Source: DATHGT01 sp035317605
GTDB lineage: Bacteria > Methylomirabilota > Methylomirabilia > Rokubacteriales > CSP1-6
Direction of reading: 5' to 3'
NCBI GenBank assembly: GCA_035317605.1
Contig: DATHGT010000213.1
Coordinates: 13,396 to 77,395, forward strand
Length of the DNA stretch: 64,000 bases
Below, in pieces: positions 59,054 to 64,000 of this stretch (position 1 is the stretch's first letter; every line of letters starts with the position of its first letter). The translations under genes were made by a program, and so were the position numbers. The notes beneath the pieces are model-generated. The model made no database searches. It had not been told where the DNA came from and saw nothing but the letters and a program-made list of their open reading frames with translations.

Positions 59054-59707
59054 TCTATAGGTTGCCGACTTCAGGTCGCACGCCCGATCAGGCACGAGCT
59101 CCGGACGTGCCGGGGCATATCGCCGGCGTCGCCAGAAGCGGAAGGCGACGATGCCCAGCACCGCGGCGGGCAGGATCAGGATGAGACCGCGTCGCCGGGA
59201 CAACCACGCGAGCGCCGCCCACACGTGATCGCCCAACAGGTACCCGACCGCCACCCACAGCGTCGCGTATATCAGTGAGCCGGCGATATCGAAGGCGAGA
59301 AAGTGACGGTAGCGAAGGTGACCGCACCCACTGAGGATCGCGGCAAAGAGGCGAACGCCGGTCGAGTACCGGCCCAGCACGATCGCTGACGGCCCGAAGC
59401 GCCGGAAGTACTTCACGGTGTCGTCGACACACCGCTCGGAGCCGAGCGTCAGCCGGCAGTACCACGCGAGGAGGGCCGCGCCGCCCCGCTGACCGACGAG
59501 GTAGAGCAGATGGTCACCGAGAAGGGCCCCCAGGGCACCCGCGAGGATGGCCAGTCCGAGCTGAGGTTTCGAGGGCAGGAGAGCGCCCGCCAGGATCAGG
59601 ACGATACGCCCCGGGAACGGGATGCCGGTCGCGTCGATCGTGTTCGCCACGAGAACCGTGAGATAGACGTGACCAGCCACGAGACCGACGAACGGCAGCG
59701 CGTCCAC
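59045..59707 (-). CDS. DedA family membrane protein
   Basis: 220 aa, GTG start. Motifs of the SNARE-associated/DedA domain: IPFPGRIVLILAGALL, LGALLGDHLLYLVGQRGG, DDTVKYFRRFGPSAIVLGRYSTGVRLFAAILSG, and four to six membrane helices. DedA proteins are lipid (often undecaprenyl-phosphate) flippases. It sits 6 nt after the phospholipase-D-like gene, so both may act on envelope lipids. Confidence 0.92.
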   Translation of the reverse strand: MDALPFVGLVAGHVYLTVLVANTIDATGIPFPGRIVLILAGALLPSKPQLGLAILAGALGALLGDHLLYLVGQRGGAALLAWYCRLTLGSERCVDDTVKYFRRFGPSAIVLGRYSTGVRLFAAILSGCGHLRYRHFLAFDIAGSLIYATLWVAVGYLLGDHVWAALAWLSRRRGLILILPAAVLGIVAFRFWRRRRYAPARPELVPDRACDLKSATYRSS

Positions 59708-59713
59708 GCGGAC

Positions 59714-60994
59714 TCACAGCATGTCGCGGATCGGCAGGACGAGAAGCTCGAAGACTCGAGCTTGCAGCCCTCGCCCGCGCCATGCCTCATGGTCCACCGG
59801 CGTCGCGTGCGCGATGTCGGCCTTGAACACGTCCTCGAGCCCGCGCGCGACGGCGCGGTCGTAGACGACGACGTTCAGCTCCTGACACAGGGCCAGCGAT
59901 CGAGGATCGAGGTTCGTGCTGCCGATCGTCGCCCACTGCCCGTCGATCACCACCGTCTTGGCGTGCAGCAGCGCCGGCTGGTATTCGTAGATCTTCACCC
60001 CGGCCTCGAGGAGCGGGCCCCACGTGGCGCGACTGGCCTGACGGACGAACTTGTGGTCGATCGTGCCGGGCACCAGGACTTCCACGCTCACTCCATGGCG
60101 GAGACGGTCCAGCACCGCCTCCGTCATCGCCGCGTCCAGGAGGAAGTAAGGGTTGGTGATCCGGATCGACTGCCGGGCCGCGTTGAGCGCGATCAGCAGC
60201 GTGTTGTACATCGCGTAGCTGCCGCCCTCGGGCGAGCTCCGAACCACCTGGACGGCGACCTGGCCACGCGCAGGTTGGGGCCGCGGGAAGTACGCCTCAC
60301 CACCGAGGGCTTCGCCGGTGGATTCCATCCAGTTCTCGACGAACGCCGCCTGCATCCATTCGACGGCGGGGCCTTCCACGCGCACGTCCGTGTCACGCCA
60401 ATGGTCGGCGGTGCGGCCATTGCCCATCCACTTCCGGCTCACCCCCGAGCCACCGGCGAAGCCGATACGCCCATCGACGACCAGAACGCGGCGGTGGTTT
60501 CGATTGTTCGCCCGCCGGAGCGCCCACGGACGAACGGCCCGGAACGTCTGCACGTGGCAGCCCGCTCCTTTGAGCTCGTCCTGATACCTGGCGGGCATGC
60601 CGAGCGTGCCGACGCCGTCGAGGAGCACGTGCACCTGCACGCCCGCTCGGCACCGCTCAGCGAGCGCCTCGGTCACGTCCTCGGCCACTGGGCCGTCCTC
60701 GAAGAAGTATTGGGCGTAGGTCAGCGACGTCCGCGCGGCCCGAATCGCCGCCACCAGCGCGGGAAAGATCTGCTCCCCGTTCAGCAGCACCCGCACGTCG
60801 TTGCCACCGACGATCGGTGCCCCCGCGTACGCCTGAAGCGTCGGGTAAAAGCCCTCGTCGCCGAGCTCGACCGTGGGGAGCTTGGTGACGTCCGCGTTGA
60901 CCTGGGCACAGCCGGCCAAAAGGAGCAAACCGGTGATCAGAGCGACGGAGATGATGATCAGCCGTAGTGGCCCGTCGGCCGGAGCGCCGTCCAT
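59714..60994 (-). CDS. phospholipase D-like lipoprotein (cardiolipin synthase family)
   Basis: 426 aa from the ATG at 60994. A hydrophobic signal ends in a clean lipobox LLAG-Cys29, so the protein is probably a lipoprotein, whereas typical cardiolipin synthases have N-terminal membrane helices. Two PLD motifs: first NHRRVLVVDGRIGFAGG with His167 and Asp174 but Arg169 in place of Lys; second HAKTVVIDGQWATIGSTNLD with His344, Lys346, Asp351 intact. It may form cardiolipin or exchange phospholipid headgroups in the periplasm. Followed by dedA. Confidence 0.88.
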   Translation of the reverse strand: MDGAPADGPLRLIIISVALITGLLLLAGCAQVNADVTKLPTVELGDEGFYPTLQAYAGAPIVGGNDVRVLLNGEQIFPALVAAIRAARTSLTYAQYFFEDGPVAEDVTEALAERCRAGVQVHVLLDGVGTLGMPARYQDELKGAGCHVQTFRAVRPWALRRANNRNHRRVLVVDGRIGFAGGSGVSRKWMGNGRTADHWRDTDVRVEGPAVEWMQAAFVENWMESTGEALGGEAYFPRPQPARGQVAVQVVRSSPEGGSYAMYNTLLIALNAARQSIRITNPYFLLDAAMTEAVLDRLRHGVSVEVLVPGTIDHKFVRQASRATWGPLLEAGVKIYEYQPALLHAKTVVIDGQWATIGSTNLDPRSLALCQELNVVVYDRAVARGLEDVFKADIAHATPVDHEAWRGRGLQARVFELLVLPIRDML

Positions 60995-61084
60995 GGTCTG
61001 ACGACACCGCAATCGGCGGGCCAGCAGCCGCGCGGTGTCTGGGCCCTCGGACCCACCGGTCAGGCGTCTGCTAGACTGAGAACG

Positions 61085-61417
61085 ATGCGGTGGTTCCTGC
61101 TCCTCCCCATGCTCCTCATCTTGTCGCTCGATTTCGTGACGCTGGACGCCCCGCTCGTTCCCCAGGGGTCGCGCCAGGTCGAGGCGGACGACGAGGAGGA
61201 GAGTGTCCCCAGCCGGACGTTGCGTGTGCGGCGTGAGAAGCCACCCGCCACGGCGACGCTGCCCGCGCACCGTTACGTCGCGCCGCCTCAGGCTCGACGA
61301 CCCCTCGCGAGCGTCTCCGGCCCTGCCCAGCGGAGTGATCCGCCACCCTGGGTCGGTCCGATCACCCAGACTCGGTTCGCGTCCCTCGGCTCGGTTTCAC
61401 CGCCCGAAGACCACTAG
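61085..61417 (+). CDS. small exported protein of unknown function
   Basis: 110 aa, divergent from the PLD-like gene. A 22-residue hydrophobic start (MRWFLLLPMLLILSLDFVTL) could be a signal peptide or anchor, followed by an acidic patch (ADDEEES), basic segment (LRVRREK) and Pro/Ala/Arg-rich low-complexity region. No family recognised; the composition is that of a disordered periplasmic protein. The ribosome-binding site is weak. Confidence 0.55.
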   Translation: MRWFLLLPMLLILSLDFVTLDAPLVPQGSRQVEADDEEESVPSRTLRVRREKPPATATLPAHRYVAPPQARRPLASVSGPAQRSDPPPWVGPITQTRFASLGSVSPPEDH

Positions 61418-61500
61418 CCCTCGTTCGCTCCCCGGTGTGGTCCTGCGCCCCCCTCGGCGGCGGTGTGTCCATCGTTTTCCATTGGCAAGGGAGCCTGCGA

Positions 61501-61602
61501 ATGACGAAGAAGCTCGATCTGGTGTTGATCCTCACGCTGCTCTGGCTGTTTCTTCATCGCATCGTGCTGAACTGGTTCAAGCACTTCCTCGGAGTGGGAT
61601 AA
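61501..61602 (+). CDS. 33-aa single-helix membrane protein upstream of terC
   Basis: ATG at 61501, TAA at 61600-61602, with AAGGGAG 7-8 nt upstream. Product starts MTKKLDLVLILTLLWLFLHR and ends FKHFLGVG: one hydrophobic helix with a basic N-terminus and basic tail. Only 5 nt separate it from the terC ATG, so it is probably co-translated. No family recognised. Confidence 0.6.
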   Translation: MTKKLDLVLILTLLWLFLHRIVLNWFKHFLGVG

Positions 61603-61607
61603 CGGCC

Positions 61608-62312
61608 ATGCCCACGTCCCTCTTCGACGCGGAGTTCCTGGCGCGGCTCGGAAGCATCGTCGTCATCGACCTGTTGCTGGCCGGCGACAACGCGGTGGTC
61701 ATCGCGCTCGCGGTACGCTCCCTCCCGCCGCGCGAGCAGTTTTTCGGGCGCATGTTCGGAACGGTGGGAGCCGTCGTTCTCCGGGTGGCCCTCATCGCGG
61801 TCGCGACGGTCCTGCTCAGGATCCCCTTCATGCAGCTCGCCGGGGGGCTCGCGCTGATCTGGATCGCCCTCAAGCTGGTCCGGCCCGCGGACAACGGCGA
61901 GGCCCACGTACACTCGGCCCGCTCGCTCTATCACGCGATCGGGATCATCGTCTTCGCGGACCTGGTGATGAGCCTCGACAACGTGCTCGGGGTCGCGGCC
62001 GCCGCGCACGGAGACATGCGGCTGGTCGTCTTCGGGATCGCGCTGTCGGTGCCCATCGTCGTGTGGGGCAGCGGGCTGGTCTCCCGCCTGATGGGCCGCT
62101 TCAACTGGGTGGTGTGGATCGGCGGCGGCATCCTCGGATACGTCGCGGGCGAAATGGTGTTTGCGGATCCTCTGGTGGCGCGATGGGTCAACGGCACGCC
62201 CGCGCTGGCCTACGTCGTCTCGCTGGCGCTGGCCGCCGCGATCGCGGCCGCCGGCTGGTGGGGAGAGCGGAGTCGGCGGGGAGACGTCCGGCATCCGGCC
62301 GTCTCGCGCTGA
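61608..62312 (+). CDS. TerC family integral membrane protein
   Basis: 234 aa. Two repeated family motifs carry the paired acidic residues: DLLLAGDNAVVIALAVRSLP and ADLVMSLDNVLGVAAAAHG, in seven or so membrane helices. TerC/YjbE-type proteins export manganese or are linked with tellurite resistance. There is no yybP-ykoY element visible upstream in the short gap. Preceded by a 33-aa membrane protein. Confidence 0.92.
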   Translation: MPTSLFDAEFLARLGSIVVIDLLLAGDNAVVIALAVRSLPPREQFFGRMFGTVGAVVLRVALIAVATVLLRIPFMQLAGGLALIWIALKLVRPADNGEAHVHSARSLYHAIGIIVFADLVMSLDNVLGVAAAAHGDMRLVVFGIALSVPIVVWGSGLVSRLMGRFNWVVWIGGGILGYVAGEMVFADPLVARWVNGTPALAYVVSLALAAAIAAAGWWGERSRRGDVRHPAVSR

Positions 62313-62321
62313 CCCGGCGAC

Positions 62322-63671
62322 TCAGAGCTTGCCGTACTCCTTGAGCCGCCGGTAGATCGTCCGGCGCGAGATGCCCAGGGCGCGAGCCGCTTCTTCCTTG
62401 TCGTTGTCGAGCAGGGCCAGGGCGCGGAGGATCAGGTCTTTTTCCACCTCGGCCAGCGTGGGCAACGAGCGGTCGGAGATGGCGGGAAGGCCGGCGGCGC
62501 GCGTGGTGAGGCTCGGCAGATCGGCGATGGTGATCTGCTCGCGGGCGCCCATGGCGAAGGCGCGCTCGACCAGGTTTTCCAGCTCCCGCACGTTGCCGGG
62601 AAAGTCGAAGCCCATCAGCGCGGACAGCGCGTCCGGGGTGATCCCGCGGAGGTCGCGGTGAAAGCGCTTGTTGAAGCGGCGCATGAAGTGGGTGACGAGC
62701 GCGGGGACGTCCTCACGCCGCTCGCGCAGCGGGGGCAGCGTGATGCGGATCACGTTCAGCCGATAGAAGAGATCCTGCCGGAAGACGTTCTGGAGCATCG
62801 CCTGCTCGAGGTTCCGGTTGGTGGCGGCGATGACCCGGACATCCACCGGGTAGGCCTTGGTCGAACCCACCGGGCGCACCTGCATCTCCTGGAGCACGCG
62901 CAGGAGCTTCACCTGCAGCGACGGCGGCAGCTCGGCGATCTCGTCGAGAAAGATCGTGCCCTCGTGGGCGCCGCGGAAGAGGCCGAGCGCGTCGGCCACC
63001 GCGCCCGAGAAGGCGCCGCGGACGTGACCGAAGAACTCGGACTCCAGCAAATCTTGAGGAATAGCGCTGCAGTTCACGGGGATGAACGCACTCTTGGACC
63101 GGTTGGAGAGGCGATGGATGGCCGCAGCCACCAGCTCCTTGCCGGTGCCGCTCTCCCCCTCGATGAGCACGGGGGAGTCGGCCATCGCCACCTTGCCGAT
63201 GACGTCCTTCACGCGGTCCATCGCCGGTGAGGCGCCGATCAGCTCCTTGAAGGTCAGCTCATTGCCGAGCACTCCGCGCAGATCGTTCACCTCGGCGCGG
63301 AGGTAGCGGCGCTCGATCACGCGCCGCATGACGTGCTCCAGCTCGTCGAGGATCAACGGCTTGGAGAGATAGTCGTAGGCGCCCTCCTTGAGGGCCTCCA
63401 CGGCCGAGGTGATCGTGGGATAGCCCGTCATCACGATCACCTCGATCGAGTCGTCGTGCTTCTTGATCTCGCGGAGCAGGTCGAGACCGCTCATGTCGGG
63501 CATGCGGATGTCCGTGACGGCGGCGTCGAACAACTCGGCGCGGATCGCGGCGATCGCTTCGGCGCCCGAGCTGGCGCAGGTCACGCGATAACCAAACTGG
63601 GTCAGCGCATCTCTCAGCACGTCGAGAATGTGCCGCTCGTCGTCGACCACCAGAACGCTCGCCGGTTCCAT
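62322..63671 (-). CDS. sigma-54-dependent response regulator, NtrC family
   Basis: 449 aa from the ATG at 63671 (MEPASVLVVDDE); a GTG at 63689 would add six residues. Receiver with phospho-acceptor Asp54 (AAVTDIRMPDMSG), AAA+ domain with GESGTGKELVAAAIH, loop ESEFFGHVRGAFSGAV (GAFSGA in place of GAFTGA), GTIFLDEIAE and a Fis helix-turn-helix (EEAARALGISRRTIYRRLKEYG). No kinase is adjacent, so the partner lies elsewhere. It converges on terC with a 9-nt gap. Confidence 0.92.
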   Translation of the reverse strand: MEPASVLVVDDERHILDVLRDALTQFGYRVTCASSGAEAIAAIRAELFDAAVTDIRMPDMSGLDLLREIKKHDDSIEVIVMTGYPTITSAVEALKEGAYDYLSKPLILDELEHVMRRVIERRYLRAEVNDLRGVLGNELTFKELIGASPAMDRVKDVIGKVAMADSPVLIEGESGTGKELVAAAIHRLSNRSKSAFIPVNCSAIPQDLLESEFFGHVRGAFSGAVADALGLFRGAHEGTIFLDEIAELPPSLQVKLLRVLQEMQVRPVGSTKAYPVDVRVIAATNRNLEQAMLQNVFRQDLFYRLNVIRITLPPLRERREDVPALVTHFMRRFNKRFHRDLRGITPDALSALMGFDFPGNVRELENLVERAFAMGAREQITIADLPSLTTRAAGLPAISDRSLPTLAEVEKDLILRALALLDNDKEEAARALGISRRTIYRRLKEYGKL

Positions 63672-63696
63672 GAGTTGCGACTCTACCACGACCCGG

Positions 63697-63709
63697 TGTC
63701 AAACTGACA
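63697..63709. promoter_or_regulatory. inverted repeat before the response-regulator gene
   Basis: TGTCA-AAC-TGACA, a 5-bp inverted repeat, 26 bases upstream of the predicted ATG. It could be an autoregulatory operator; the arms are short. Confidence 0.35.
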
Positions 63710-63839
63710 ACATTCATTTCGCGGCCCGCGCACGGACCGGATAGGGCCTCGTGCCGCGCTCCTGTACCGCGCCTTGCGGCCCCGGCGTCGGAATGTTACC
63801 GTTGGCATTGACCTTTTCAGCATCGACGAGGAGACCTCC

Positions 63840-64000
63840 ATGGGTGACGTCGCAACCGTCCACCTCACCGAACAGAATTTCGACGAGGCGCTGGCGGCCA
63901 ATCAGAACGTGATGATGGTCGATTTCTGGGCCGAGTGGTGCGGGCCGTGTAAGGCCATCGCGCCCGTCCTCGAGGACCTCACGCGCGAGTCGGGCGGCGC
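63840..64000 (+). CDS. trxA: thioredoxin (5' part, runs off the right edge)
   Basis: 53 residues visible from the ATG at 63840, with GAGGAG 6 nt upstream. VDFWAEWCGPCKAIAPVLEDL contains the WCGPC active site (Cys34 and Cys37). Reduces protein disulfides in the cytoplasm. The remaining half lies beyond the window. Confidence 0.95.
   Translation, partial: MGDVATVHLTEQNFDEALAANQNVMMVDFWAEWCGPCKAIAPVLEDLTRESGG

Overview
The window is GC-rich bacterial DNA with tightly packed operons. Many genes overlap as ATGA, GTGA or TGATG, and GTG and TTG starts are common. The mix of genes (complete type IV pilus locus, sigma-54 response regulators, an HspR-type dnaK-lon heat-shock operon, a full branched-chain amino acid ABC transporter, TAXI receptor with DUF1850, HyuA/HyuB) fits an uncultured, free-living soil or sediment bacterium such as Rokubacteria/Methylomirabilota or a deltaproteobacterium-like lineage. 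This assignment is inference from style; no rRNA gene is present. No tRNA, rRNA, CRISPR array, transposase or phage gene was recognised.

Layout. 1-12.0 kb is a signalling block. It holds a partial 7TM sensor behind an odd ketosynthase, a kinase-like protein without its phospho-accepting histidine joined to a hybrid kinase, and a sensor set on the minus strand: a 43-aa membrane peptide with a sigma-54-like promoter, a family-5 solute-binding protein without permease, a membrane histidine kinase, and a sigma-54 response regulator just upstream. 12.1-14.3 kb has a ComM/YifB ATPase convergent with a lytic transglycosylase. 14.3-20.5 kb is the minus-strand operon hsp20-dnaK-dnaJ-like-hspR-lon behind a near-consensus promoter whose -35 box lies in a perfect 12-bp palindrome. 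20.6-22.7 kb carries a membrane-anchored protein of unknown function, mazG and a macrodomain gene.

22.7-40.6 kb is an almost uninterrupted type IV pilus locus on the plus strand: pilB, pilT, pilC, pilS, pilR, a -24/-12 promoter, two nearly identical pilin genes in tandem, pilD, four minor-pilin-like genes, a TPR protein, then pilM-N-O-P-Q. It is followed by aroB (with a 19-codon leader ORF), a TPR gene, efp, accB, accC and thiE. PilS/PilR and sigma-54 probably drive the pilins, and the MshEN motif in PilB suggests c-di-GMP input.

45.6-53.7 kb is a livKHMGF transporter operon with a strong sigma-70 promoter, running on into MaoC-like, ornithine-cyclodeaminase-like, MOSC and FAD-oxidoreductase genes, probably an amino-acid uptake and catabolism unit. 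53.9-55.3 kb has a TAXI receptor and DUF1850 protein without a TRAP permease; 55.4-59.1 kb encodes HyuA and HyuB. 59.0-64 kb carries DedA, a phospholipase-D-like lipoprotein, small proteins, TerC, another sigma-54 regulator and the start of a thioredoxin.

Features not explained by ordinary gene content are: a set of strong GC-rich hairpins without U-tracts sitting between cistrons, often just after an expectedly abundant first product (Hsp20, pilins, LivK); a dispersed palindromic repeat family at 43.6 and 52.5 kb, one copy of which codes the C-terminus of the MOSC protein; and several signalling or chaperone proteins missing their hallmark residue.
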